In this document: positions 8,917 through 21,904 of the stretch, one piece after another
Layout of the letters: the number at the start of each line of letters is the position of its first letter
Numbering within the stretch: position 1 is the first letter of the stretch
DNA from: Streptomyces sp. NBC_01481
Lineage (GTDB): Bacteria; Actinomycetota; Actinomycetes; Streptomycetales; Streptomycetaceae
Assembly: GCF_026339995.1 (NCBI RefSeq)
Contig: NZ_JAPEPT010000001.1
Span: 694,501-758,500 of the forward strand
Reading direction: 5' to 3'
Length of the DNA: 64,000 bases
Translations under genes and position numbers: made by a program
Notes under the pieces: model-generated
What the model was told of the DNA's origin: nothing
The model's input: the letters and a program-made list of their open reading frames with translations, nothing else
Databases searched by the model: none

Positions 8917-9537
8917 TCACGACGCTTCCTTCGCCACGGCGAGGGACTGCAGATACCGCATCAGCGTCATCAGTACGTCACGGCTCGACGCACGCGTACG
9001 CGCGTCGCACGCCACGATCGGCACCGAATCCGGCAGGTCGAGCGCGCCGCGCACCTCGTCGAGCGGGTAACCCGGCGCGTCCGGGAAGGAGTTGACGGCC
9101 ACCACGAACGGCACCCCGCGCTCCTCCAGGCGGCCGATGACGTCGAAGCTGACCTCCAAACGGCGGGTGTCGACCAGCACCACCGCGCCCAGGGCCCCCT
9201 CGAACAGGCCGCGCCACAGGAACCAGAAGCGTTCCTGGCCTGGCGTGCCGAAGAGGTACAGCACCAGCTCCTCGTTGATGCTGATGCGGCCGAAGTCCAT
9301 GGCGACCGTCGTCGAGGTCTTGCGCTCCACGCCGGCCGTGTCGTCGACGCCGACCCCGGCCTGGGTCATCGTCTCCTCGGTGGTCAGCGGCCGGATCTCG
9401 CTCACCGAGCCGACCAGGGTCGTCTTGCCGACTCCGAAGCCGCCCACGATGACCACCTTGACGGCGGCCGTGGCCGTCTCCGGCAGCACGTCCTCGCTGC
9501 GCGGCCCGACGGCCTGCTCAGAGCTTCTGAAGTCCAT
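8917..9537 (-). CDS. cvnD: conservon GTP-binding protein CvnD
   Basis: 206 residues, small Ras/MglA-like GTPase of the actinobacterial conservon. P-loop GGFGVGKTT at 32-40, the G3-like FGTPGQERF at 96-104, and a degenerate G4 (VAVNSF). In known conservons CvnA-D form a membrane-associated complex resembling eukaryotic G-protein systems that affects development and secondary metabolism. It is the last gene of cvnABCD and overlaps the end of cvnC by 20 nt, so translation is coupled. No P450 gene follows, unlike some conservons. Confidence 0.93.
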   Translation of the reverse strand: MDFRSSEQAVGPRSEDVLPETATAAVKVVIVGGFGVGKTTLVGSVSEIRPLTTEETMTQAGVGVDDTAGVERKTSTTVAMDFGRISINEELVLYLFGTPGQERFWFLWRGLFEGALGAVVLVDTRRLEVSFDVIGRLEERGVPFVVAVNSFPDAPGYPLDEVRGALDLPDSVPIVACDARTRASSRDVLMTLMRYLQSLAVAKEAS

Positions 9538-9877
9538 CGATCACTGCCTCAATCAAAGCGCGGTCGGGGAGTTGGGCGGGTTTGACGGGTGCGCGGGCGA
9601 GTACCCGGTCCTCGGCCAGCAGATCGCTGAGCAGCACGGTGACGACGCTCACCGGAAGCCTCAGATAGGCGGAGATCTCGGCCACCGACAGCGGGGCGTG
9701 GCAGAGCCGGATGATCGCGGCCTGCTCGGGCTGCATACCGGGGCGGGAACCCGACTTGGCCACGATCAGCGTGACCAGGTCGAGTGCGGTGGGTGCGGAG
9801 GAGCCGCTGCGGCCGCCCGTGATGACGTAGAGCCGCTCGGGACTGCTCTCCTCCCAGTCCCCGCCCGGGTTGCTCAC
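9518..9877 (-). CDS. cvnC: conservon protein CvnC (DUF742)
   Basis: 119 residues, DUF742 family, a small winged-helix-like protein always found between the roadblock and GTPase genes of conservons. The central segment (QAAIIRLCHAPLSVAEISAYLRLP) resembles an HTH. The start is the GTG at 9877, overlapping the cvnB stop (GTGA); longer in-frame extensions lie inside cvnB. Part of the cvnABCD operon. Confidence 0.9.
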   Translation of the reverse strand: MSNPGGDWEESSPERLYVITGGRSGSSAPTALDLVTLIVAKSGSRPGMQPEQAAIIRLCHAPLSVAEISAYLRLPVSVVTVLLSDLLAEDRVLARAPVKPAQLPDRALIEAVIDGLQKL

Positions 9878-10290
9878 GCGGTGTGCCCCTCGTGCCGCGG
9901 CGGCGTGCTCATGTGCTCCCCGATCCGCAGCACGAGGTCCCGCATCCGCTGTCCCATCAGCCCGGCGTCGACCCCTTCGTCGGCCAGCACGGCGAGAAAC
10001 GCCCCCGAGCCCGCCGCCATCAGATAGAAGAAGCCGCCGGTCATCTCGATGACGACCAGGTGCATCCGGCCGTCGCTGTGCGGCAGTTCGGAGGCGACGG
10101 CGCCCGCGAGGCTCTGCAGCCCGGCGCAGGCGGCGGCCAGCCGGTCCGCGGTGTCGGTGTCCGCGCCGTACTGGGCCATGCGCAGCCCGTCGGCGGACAG
10201 AACGACCACGTTCCGGGTCTGGGGGACGCCCTCTGCCAGGTCCTTGAGCATCCAGTCCATGTTCGTCCGGGTGGAATGCTGCTGAATCAT
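9874..10290 (-). CDS. cvnB: conservon roadblock/LC7 protein CvnB
   Basis: 138 residues, roadblock/LC7 fold from about residue 10 to 125 (LKDLAEGVPQTRNVVVLSADGL at the start). In MglA/MglB-type systems such proteins modulate the partner GTPase, so CvnB is expected to act on CvnD. ATG at 10290; its first codons overlap the cvnA stop at 10287, and its stop overlaps the cvnC start. Cytoplasmic. Confidence 0.92.
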   Translation of the reverse strand: MIQQHSTRTNMDWMLKDLAEGVPQTRNVVVLSADGLRMAQYGADTDTADRLAAACAGLQSLAGAVASELPHSDGRMHLVVIEMTGGFFYLMAAGSGAFLAVLADEGVDAGLMGQRMRDLVLRIGEHMSTPPRHEGHTA

Positions 10291-11717
10291 GGCTGCGTGT
10301 TTCCCTTGCTCGTCTGGGTGGTCTCACCGGCGAGGCCGCTCTGGAAGGCGCTCAGCCACATGCCGGGCTGCACCTCGGGGGAGGCCTCCGGCTCGGGCGC
10401 GGCGGATGCGGCGGATGCGGCCGTTTCGGTGACGGGAGCCTTGCGACGCCGCTGCGGCAGACCGGTCGGGGTCCGTTCGGTCACGATCGGGGCCTCTTCG
10501 TCCGCCGTCATCGGGCCGGTCACCTGCCGGGACGGCGGCTGTTCGGTGATCGTGCCGGTGGCGCGGGGGCCGGAGGACGCCCCGATGCCGTGCGCGAGAC
10601 CGGTCGCCGACGACGCGGTGGTGATCAGTGCCTGCGGGACGACGAGTACGGCGCGTACACCGCCGTACGCCGACGAACGCAGCGAGACCTGGAAGCCGTA
10701 CACCTGCGACAGCCGGCCGACCACGGCGAGGCCGAGGCGGGGCGTCTCGCCCAGGTCGTTGACGTCGATGCCCTGCTGGGCCTGGCGGAGCATGCGCTCG
10801 GCCCGCTTGCGGGCCTCCTCGCTCATGCTCACACCGCCGTCCTCGATCTCGATGGCGATGCCCGACTGCACGTCGACGGCGGTCAGATGGACCTTGGCCT
10901 GCGGCGGCGAGTAGCGGGTCGCGTTGTCGAGAAGCTCGGCGAGCGCATGGATCAGCGGCTCGACGGCGGTGCCGACGACCGCGACCTCGGAGACGGAGTG
11001 GAGTTCGACGCGCTGGTAGTCGATGATCCGCGACATGGCGCCGCGCATCACGCTGTAGAGCGGTACGGCCTTGCTCCACTGGCGGCCGGGCCGCGCACCG
11101 CCGAGTACGGCGATGGAGTCGGCGAGCCGGCCGATCAGCGCGGTGCCGTGGTCGATCCGCAGCAGATCGCCGAAGACCTCGGGCGACTTGCCGTGCCGGT
11201 CCTCCATCTCCCGCAGTTCCTGCGCCTGTTGGTGAACGATGGCCTGAACGCGACGGGCGATGTTCACGAACGCCCGCTGCGCGGACTCGCGCAGGTCCTC
11301 CTCGGCGACGACCGCGTCGAGCACCGAGCTCAGGACCGCCTGGTGCTCGGCCGGGGCGTCGAGCGATTCGAGCACGTCCTCGGGGAACTCGCCCGAGCGC
11401 AGCCGCTCCACGACCTGAGGCAGCAGCTCACCGGCCAGCCGTGCGGTCTCGGCCTGCTGTTGTGACAGCACCGCCTCCCGCTCGGCGAGCCGGGCGCTCA
11501 GCTCCTCGATCCGCCGGCCGCGCCGCGCCACTTCCGCGCAGGCGACGGCGACCGGCACGACTGCCGCGACACCGATCCAGACCACGGCGGTACGCGCCGG
11601 GGCGGAAACCAGGGCAGCGGCCACCGCGGCGGCCACGGCGGTCACGACGACGAGCAGGAGCCACCCGAAAGCGGCCGCGTTCCGCGGACTTCCGGTCGAC
11701 GTTTCCTGTCGAACCAT
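10287..11717 (-). CDS. cvnA: conservon sensor histidine-kinase-like protein CvnA
   Basis: 476 residues. Two membrane helices (about 14-36 and 44-62), a coiled coil (about 64-105), a region with RIDH like a degenerate H-box, an N-box (ELLDNATRYSPP) and a G-box region (LGLAVVGRLSQVYG) of a GHKL ATPase, then a ~120-residue Pro/Ala/Thr-rich disordered tail. It is the membrane component of the conservon. Start: TTG 11729 and ATG 11723 are also in frame, but ATG 11717 has GAGGA five nt upstream, so I choose it. The first gene of the operon; its promoter must lie in 11718-11850. Confidence 0.9.
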   Translation of the reverse strand: MVRQETSTGSPRNAAAFGWLLLVVVTAVAAAVAAALVSAPARTAVVWIGVAAVVPVAVACAEVARRGRRIEELSARLAEREAVLSQQQAETARLAGELLPQVVERLRSGEFPEDVLESLDAPAEHQAVLSSVLDAVVAEEDLRESAQRAFVNIARRVQAIVHQQAQELREMEDRHGKSPEVFGDLLRIDHGTALIGRLADSIAVLGGARPGRQWSKAVPLYSVMRGAMSRIIDYQRVELHSVSEVAVVGTAVEPLIHALAELLDNATRYSPPQAKVHLTAVDVQSGIAIEIEDGGVSMSEEARKRAERMLRQAQQGIDVNDLGETPRLGLAVVGRLSQVYGFQVSLRSSAYGGVRAVLVVPQALITTASSATGLAHGIGASSGPRATGTITEQPPSRQVTGPMTADEEAPIVTERTPTGLPQRRRKAPVTETAASAASAAPEPEASPEVQPGMWLSAFQSGLAGETTQTSKGNTQP

Positions 11718-11846
11718 CAGCATCCTCAAACCATCGAACCGGAAAGATCATATGACGACGGGCGGGAGCATATCTCGTTCCAGTTACGGGAGATGACGCC
11801 GGGTCATCGATTTGGCGGGATCTTCATGTGCCCCCTGAAACGGAAT

Positions 11847-11874
11847 GCGCCCCGGGCCGAACGGCCCGGGGCGC
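11847..11874. terminator. perfect 12-bp hairpin between pepN and the cvn operon
   Basis: GCGCCCCGGGCC (11847-11858) and its exact reverse complement (11863-11874) around a GAAC loop. It lies 29 nt past the pepN stop (minus strand) and is the obvious pepN terminator. Confidence 0.85.
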
Positions 11875-11902
11875 CTGCCTGCGCGGATGCGCGTTTACAC
11901 GG

Positions 11903-14473
11903 TTACGCGACGGCCGCGTCGGCCGCCTGCGCCGTCAGCGCACGCTCGATTCCCGCGCGCGATTCGGAGATCAGCCGCCGCAGCGCCGCGTTCGGCTCGG
12001 TCGATTCCAGCCATGCGTCCGTCGCGTCCAGAGTGGCCCGCGAGACCTGGAGCGCGGGGTAGAGACCGACCGCGATCTGCTGCGCGATCTCATGGCTGCG
12101 CGAGTTCCACACGTCGTTGACCGCCGCGAAGTACTTCTCGGTGTACTGGGCCAGCAGCTCACGCTGATCGGTCTGGACGAAGCCCGAAATGACCGCCTCC
12201 TGCTGGGCGTTCGGCAGCTTGTCGGCCTCCACGACCGATGCCCAGGCCTCGGCCTTCGCCTCGGCCGTCGGCCGGGCCGCGCGCGCCGTCATCGCGTGGC
12301 GTTCGCCCGCCGCGGTCTTGTCCCGCTCGTACTCCGCCGCGATCTCGTCCTCGTCCAGCTGCCCGACCGCCGCGAGACGCTCCACGAAGGCCCACCGCAG
12401 CTCGGTGTCCACCGCCAGGCCCTCGATGGTCTCGGTACCGTCCAACAGCGCCTGCAGCAGATCCAGTTGCTGCGGCGTACGCGCGGTCGCGGCGAAGGCG
12501 CGCGCCCACGCCAGCTGGTGGTCGCTGCCCGGCTTAGCCGCGCGCAGATGCGCCAGCGTCGCGTCCGTCCACTGCGTGAGCCCCGCCTCGCGCCACTCGG
12601 GCGCCGCGTACAGGTCGATCGCCAGCTTCACCTGGCGGTGCAGCGACTGCACGACGCCGATGTCCGACTCCTTGCCGATGCCGGACAGGACCAGGGACAG
12701 ATAGTCCCGGGTGGCCAGCTCGCCGTCGCGGGTCATGTCCCAGGCCGATGCCCAGCACAGGGCGCGCGGCAGCGACTCGGTGAAGTCGCCGAGGTGTGCG
12801 GTGACGACCCGCAGCGACTCCTCGTCGAGGCGGACCTTCGCGTACGACAGATCGTCGTCGTTGAGCAGGATCACCGCGGGACGGCGGGTGTTCTGCGGGA
12901 ACGGCACATCCGTGAGCTCGCCGTCCACGTCCAGCTCGATCCGGCTCGTACGGACCAGCTTGCCGCTCTCGTCGAGGTCGTAGCAGCCGATCGCGATCCG
13001 GTGCGGGCGGAGCGTCGGCTCACCCTTGGCGCCGGCGGGCAGGGCCGGGGCCTCCTGGCGTACCGAGAAGGAGGTGACGTGCCCCTCCTCGGAGACCTCG
13101 AGCTCCGGGCGCAGGATGTTGATGCCCGCGGTTTCCAGCCACTTCTGCGACCAGGTCTTCAGATCACGGCCGGAGGTCTCCTCCAGCGCGCCCAGCAGAT
13201 CGGACAGCCGGGTGTTGCCGAAGGCGTGCGCCTTGAAATAGGCCTGCACGCCGCGGAAGAACTCGTCCTGGCCGACGTACGCGACGAGCTGCTTGAGCAC
13301 CGAGGCACCCTTGGCGTACGTGATGCCGTCGAAGTTGACGAGCACGTCGTCGAGGTCGCGGATTTCGGCCATGATCGGGTGGGTGGACGGCAGCTGGTCC
13401 TGCCGGTACGCCCAGGTCTTCATGGAGTTGGCGAAGGTGGTCCAGGACTGCGGCCACCTCGACTCCGGGTGGGCGGCCTGGCAGGCGATCGAGGTGTAGG
13501 TGGCGAACGACTCGTTCAGCCACAGGTCGTTCCACCACTCCATGGTGACCAGGTCGCCGAACCACATGTGCGCCAGCTCGTGCAGGATCGTCTCCGCGCG
13601 CACCTCGTACGCCGCGTCCGTCACCTTGGAGCGGAAAACGTACTGGTCGCGGATGGTCACCGCGCCCGCGTTCTCCATCGCGCCCGCGTTGAACTCCGGC
13701 ACGAAGAGCTGGTCGTACTTCGCGAAGGGATAGTCGTAGTCGAACTTCTCCTGGAACCACTCGAAGCCCTGACGGGTGACCTCGAAGATCGCGTCGGAGT
13801 CCAGGAACTCGGCGAGCGAGGGGCGGCAGTAGACACCGAGCGGGACGGACTGGCCGTCCTTCTCGTAGCTGCTGTGCACCGAGTGGTACGGGCCGACGAT
13901 CAGCGCCGTGATGTAGCTGGAGATACGGGGCGTCGGCTCGAAGTGCCAGACATTGTCCTTGGGCTCCGGCGTGGCCGAGTTCGAGACGACCGTCCAGCCT
14001 TCGGGGGCCTTCACGGTGAACTGGAACGTCGCCTTCAGGTCCGGCTGCTCGAAGGAGGCGAAGACACGGCGGGCGTCCGGCACCTCGAACTGCGTGTAGA
14101 GGTAGGCCTGCTGGTCCACCTGGTCGACAAAGCGGTGCAGGCCCTCGCCGGTGTTGGTGTACGCGCAGTCCGCGACGACCTTCAGCTCGTTCGGGCCCGC
14201 GTGCAGCTGCGCCAGCGCGATACGGGAGTCCTGGAAGACCGCGGCGACGTCCAGCGGCTCGCCGTTGAGCACTACCTCGTGCACGGCGGGAGCCACCAGA
14301 TCGATGAAGGTCTCCGCGCCCTCCTCTGCGGAGTCGAAGCGCACCGTGGTCACGGACCGGTAGGTCCCGCCCTCCTGCGCGCCGCTCAGATCGAGGTCGA
14401 TCTCGTACGAGTCGACGGTCAGCAGGCTCGCCCGCTGCTGCGCCTCTTCGCGGGTCAGATTCGTGCCAGGCAC
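11903..14473 (-). CDS. pepN: aminopeptidase N, M1 family (copy 1)
   Basis: 856 residues. M1 zinc aminopeptidase that removes N-terminal residues from peptides in the cytosol. The substrate-binding motif GAMENAGAV and the zinc site H298-E299-x-x-H302 plus E321 (HELAHMWFGDLVTMEWWNDLWLNE) are intact, so the enzyme should be active. The C-terminal helical domain (about 530-850) is the ERAP1-like type. No signal peptide. A second gene of exactly the same length lies at 23153-25723, with paralogous motifs throughout. Starts at ATG 14473 and has a clear terminator downstream. Confidence 0.96.
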   Translation of the reverse strand: MPGTNLTREEAQQRASLLTVDSYEIDLDLSGAQEGGTYRSVTTVRFDSAEEGAETFIDLVAPAVHEVVLNGEPLDVAAVFQDSRIALAQLHAGPNELKVVADCAYTNTGEGLHRFVDQVDQQAYLYTQFEVPDARRVFASFEQPDLKATFQFTVKAPEGWTVVSNSATPEPKDNVWHFEPTPRISSYITALIVGPYHSVHSSYEKDGQSVPLGVYCRPSLAEFLDSDAIFEVTRQGFEWFQEKFDYDYPFAKYDQLFVPEFNAGAMENAGAVTIRDQYVFRSKVTDAAYEVRAETILHELAHMWFGDLVTMEWWNDLWLNESFATYTSIACQAAHPESRWPQSWTTFANSMKTWAYRQDQLPSTHPIMAEIRDLDDVLVNFDGITYAKGASVLKQLVAYVGQDEFFRGVQAYFKAHAFGNTRLSDLLGALEETSGRDLKTWSQKWLETAGINILRPELEVSEEGHVTSFSVRQEAPALPAGAKGEPTLRPHRIAIGCYDLDESGKLVRTSRIELDVDGELTDVPFPQNTRRPAVILLNDDDLSYAKVRLDEESLRVVTAHLGDFTESLPRALCWASAWDMTRDGELATRDYLSLVLSGIGKESDIGVVQSLHRQVKLAIDLYAAPEWREAGLTQWTDATLAHLRAAKPGSDHQLAWARAFAATARTPQQLDLLQALLDGTETIEGLAVDTELRWAFVERLAAVGQLDEDEIAAEYERDKTAAGERHAMTARAARPTAEAKAEAWASVVEADKLPNAQQEAVISGFVQTDQRELLAQYTEKYFAAVNDVWNSRSHEIAQQIAVGLYPALQVSRATLDATDAWLESTEPNAALRRLISESRAGIERALTAQAADAAVA

Positions 14474-14600
14474 GCTGTCATCTCCTCGGTTTCGTTACGT
14501 TTGCGGCCATCTTTCCACGGGCTGCGGTGGGACTGCCCGCGGTTAATTCCCTGTCCGTTTCCCGCCGGAACGAGGAGCCCGGAAGCGTCACGCTGAACCT

Positions 14601-15104
14601 ATGACCAACACACTCTTCACCGCGCGGCCCATCGAGGCCGCCGCCCTCAAGCAGCTTCGCGACACCGACGACGCGGGGCGTGTGTGCGCCCCGTACACGG
14701 ACACCGAGGGAGGCGCCCCGCTGCGCTGCTGTCTGCGCCCCAGCGCTGTCGGCGAACGCATCGCCCTCGTGTCGTACGCACCGCTGCGCCGCTGGGCTGC
14801 GGAGACGGGGGCGAAGCCCGGCGCGTACGACGAGCAGAGCCCCGTCTTCATCCACGCCGAGGAATGCGCGGGCCCGGGCGACGGGGGCGGCTACCCGTTC
14901 GCCCGGCCGGGGGCACTGCGAACGCTGCGGCGGTATGACGCGGAGGGGCACATAGCGGGAGGCCGCCTGCTGGAGATCCCGGAGGCGGCGACGGAGGCGT
15001 TCGACGAGGCGCTGCGGGGGGCGTTCGAGGAGCCGGGGGTGGTGCTGGTCCACGTCAGGGCGGTGGAGTACGGCTGCTTCCAGTTCGAGGTTCGGCGGCG
15101 GTAG
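14601..15104 (+). CDS. DUF1203 domain protein
   Basis: 167 residues, one DUF1203 domain spanning almost the whole protein, with the conserved motifs CRPS, YAPL, SPVFIH, YP and VHVRAVEYGCFQFEV. Function of the family is unknown; members are small soluble proteins. Starts at ATG 14601, 127 nt from the divergent pepN gene, and stands alone. No ribosome site is evident. Confidence 0.85.
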   Translation: MTNTLFTARPIEAAALKQLRDTDDAGRVCAPYTDTEGGAPLRCCLRPSAVGERIALVSYAPLRRWAAETGAKPGAYDEQSPVFIHAEECAGPGDGGGYPFARPGALRTLRRYDAEGHIAGGRLLEIPEAATEAFDEALRGAFEEPGVVLVHVRAVEYGCFQFEVRRR

Positions 15105-15109
15105 GAATC

Positions 15110-15305
15110 CGGGGGCTCCGCCCCCGGACCCCCGCTCCTCAAACTCCCCCAGACTTCGTCCGGGGGGACCCCCAAGGGGCTGAATTTCAGCCCGTCCGGC
15201 GTTTGAGGACACGCGCGAAGCGCGTACGGGGTTCGGGGCGGAGCCCCCCCACGCGGCTGAGCCGCAAAATGTCACAGCGGGAAGGGGCGGGTAGGGGAAC
15301 AGGCC
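15110..15305. repeat. cluster of dispersed palindromic modules downstream of asd
   Basis: Between the convergent DUF1203 and asd genes: a CTCCCCCAG...GGGGGGACCCCCA unit (15144-15174), CAGCCCGTCCGGCGTTTGA (15189-15207), and CACGCGGCTGAGCCGCA (about 15250). The same modules recur near 8.7, 23.1, 28.8, 36.8 and 56.2 kb, in different combinations and orientations. They may double as terminators for the two convergent genes. Confidence 0.7.
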
Positions 15306-15317
15306 CGCCCAGGCGGA

Positions 15318-19833
<4,516 letters not shown>

Positions 19834-20130
19834 CAGCATCCCTGCTTGTGAAAGGTAAGGGTCCGGAATTCGGTGCCGGATGACCGCTCAGCCTTGCGTA
19901 AGTGACAGGGGTTTGTGGAGAGTTGTCAGAGGCATGATGTGGTCATGGCGGAAACCCGCCACTGCGGACGGTACGCCATGAGGGGCAAAGGGGAGATTCA
20001 GTCCCCGCGTCCGAGCGCGTGGTGTCGCGAGGCCTTCGCCCGGTTGCCGCACACGGCCATGGAGCACCGGCGCCGCCGGGACCCGACTCCACTGAAATGG
20101 GGATCTTGGGCGTACGTCTACCCTCACCGC
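19834..20130. promoter_or_regulatory. divergent intergenic region, subtilase/Nudix
   Basis: 297 nt between divergent genes. It should contain the subtilase promoter (minus) and the Nudix promoter (plus; TACCCT at 20119-20124 six bases before the ATG suggests a leaderless transcript). I see no gene or repeat in the remainder. Confidence 0.45.
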
Positions 20131-20604
20131 ATGAACAAGCAGTTGCGGAACAGGGAGTTGAGGGTTGCGGCATACGCCGTGTGCGTACGGGAGGAACAGA
20201 TCCTGCTCGCCCGCTGGGTGGCCCGCGACGGCGCCAAGAAGTGGACGCTGCCCGGAGGCGGCATGGACCACGGGGAGGACCCGCTCGACACCGTCGTCCG
20301 CGAGGTCGAAGAAGAGACGGGCTACGCGTCGGAGATGACCGCACTGCTCGGCCTGGACACCATCCGCCGCCAGTACCCCCGCAGACTCGGTGCGTTCGCC
20401 GACTTCCAGGGGCTGCGCATCGTGTACGAGGGGAGGGTCACCGGCGGCGAGCTGCGCCATGAGACGGACGGGTCGACGGACCTTGCAGCCTGGCATCCGC
20501 TCGCCTCGGTGACCGGTCTGGAGCGGGTCGAACTGGTCGACATCGGCCTGGAACTGTGGCGCTCCAGGCCCCCGGTGGGCCGCGTCGTCCGCAATGGCCG
20601 ATAG
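20131..20604 (+). CDS. Nudix hydrolase
   Basis: 157 residues with a complete Nudix box (GGGMDHGEDPLDTVVREVEE then ETGY, about residues 46-69), which binds magnesium and hydrolyses a nucleoside diphosphate linked to another group X. Substrate not predictable. The longer open frame upstream is rejected because ATG 20131 follows a TAnnnT -10 box by six bases and begins the conserved domain. The next gene starts 84 nt downstream with its own ribosome site. Confidence 0.9.
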   Translation: MNKQLRNRELRVAAYAVCVREEQILLARWVARDGAKKWTLPGGGMDHGEDPLDTVVREVEEETGYASEMTALLGLDTIRRQYPRRLGAFADFQGLRIVYEGRVTGGELRHETDGSTDLAAWHPLASVTGLERVELVDIGLELWRSRPPVGRVVRNGR

Positions 20605-20688
20605 CCGCTCAACCCTGGCACTCCGGGCAACGCCGTACGCGCCGTCCGAGTCCTGTCCTTCGACCGCAGTCGGAGACAGGAGACCGGG

Positions 20689-21855
20689 ATGGCAGGACGT
20701 TCAGTACGCACGGTTCGGACGGCGTTGACAGGAGCGGTGGCGGTGGCAACCCTGGCCACCGGCGCGCTGGTGAGCCCCGCAGCCGCGGACAGCGGAACGG
20801 CAGGGAGCGGCAACCACCGCGCCACGCAGCGGGCGATCGAGGCCGCCGTCCGCGACGGGGTGCCCGGAGTCCTCGCCCAGGCGCGCGACCGCGACGGCAC
20901 ATGGAACGGCACGGCCGGCGTCGCGAACCTGAGGACCGGGCGCGAACGCCTGCCGCAGGACCGCTACCGCGTCGGGTCCATCACCAAGACCTTCGTCGCC
21001 ACCGTCGTGCTCCAGCTGGAGGCGGAAGGCAGACTGAGCCTGGACGACACGGTGGACCACTGGCTGCCCGGCGTGGTGCGCGGCAACGGCCACGACGGTC
21101 GCCGGATCACCCTGAGGCAGCTCCTCAACCACACCAGCGGGATCTACAACTACACCGACGACCAGGGCTTCCTGGAGAAGGTCTTCGGTGACGGCTTCTT
21201 CCAGCACCGCTACGACACCTGGACCCCGCGTCGGCTGGTCGGCCTCGCGATGGGGCACAAGCCCTATTTCGCGCCCGGCGCGAGCTGGCACTACTCCAAC
21301 ACCAACTTCATCCTCGCCGGGATGGTCGTCGAGAAGGCGACGGGACGTGCGTACGGCGCCGAGATCGAGCGCCGGATCCTGCGCCCGCTCTCGCTGCGCG
21401 CCACCTCCCTCCCGGGAACCGACGCCCGGATGCCGCGCCCCAGCGGCCGGGCCTACTCGAAACTGTCCGAGGACCCCAAGGCGAAGATCCACGATGTGAC
21501 CGAACTGAACCCGTCGGCCGCGGGTTCGGCCGGCGAGATGGTCTCCGACTCCGCCGATCTGCAGCGCTTCTACCGGGCGCTGCTGAAGGGCGATTTGCTG
21601 CCGCGCAAGCAGCTGCGGGAGATGACCGCCACCGTCGCGATGGACCCGAAGGATCAGGACAAGCGCTACGGCCTCGGCCTGATGCAGATCAAGACGAGCT
21701 GCGGCAAGGACGTCTGGGGCCACGGAGGCGGGATCCACGGGTCGTCGTCCGAGGCGCTCACCACGCGGGACGGGAGCCATTCGCTGGCGATGAACTTCAA
21801 CGGCGACTGGTCGGGGGACAGCTGGGCTGTCGTGGAGGCGGAGTTCTGCGGCTGA
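20689..21855 (+). CDS. secreted serine hydrolase, beta-lactamase class C / D-Ala-D-Ala carboxypeptidase family
   Basis: 388 residues. Signal peptide (hydrophobic about 10-30, ending SPAAADS). SxxK as SITK in RVGSITKTF, YxN as YSN in WHYSNTNF, and the third motif HGGGIHG: all three active-site elements of the serine beta-lactamase/DD-peptidase fold are present. Expected outside the cell, acting on peptidoglycan peptides or small esters; these proteins are often annotated as D-alanyl-D-alanine carboxypeptidase without proof. ATG 20689 with AGGAG about 6 nt upstream. Confidence 0.9.
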   Translation: MAGRSVRTVRTALTGAVAVATLATGALVSPAAADSGTAGSGNHRATQRAIEAAVRDGVPGVLAQARDRDGTWNGTAGVANLRTGRERLPQDRYRVGSITKTFVATVVLQLEAEGRLSLDDTVDHWLPGVVRGNGHDGRRITLRQLLNHTSGIYNYTDDQGFLEKVFGDGFFQHRYDTWTPRRLVGLAMGHKPYFAPGASWHYSNTNFILAGMVVEKATGRAYGAEIERRILRPLSLRATSLPGTDARMPRPSGRAYSKLSEDPKAKIHDVTELNPSAAGSAGEMVSDSADLQRFYRALLKGDLLPRKQLREMTATVAMDPKDQDKRYGLGLMQIKTSCGKDVWGHGGGIHGSSSEALTTRDGSHSLAMNFNGDWSGDSWAVVEAEFCG

Positions 21856-21904
21856 CCTAGGGGGTGTCCGACGGATCAGGCTGGGCTCGCCCGCCGCGCA
21901 CCCC

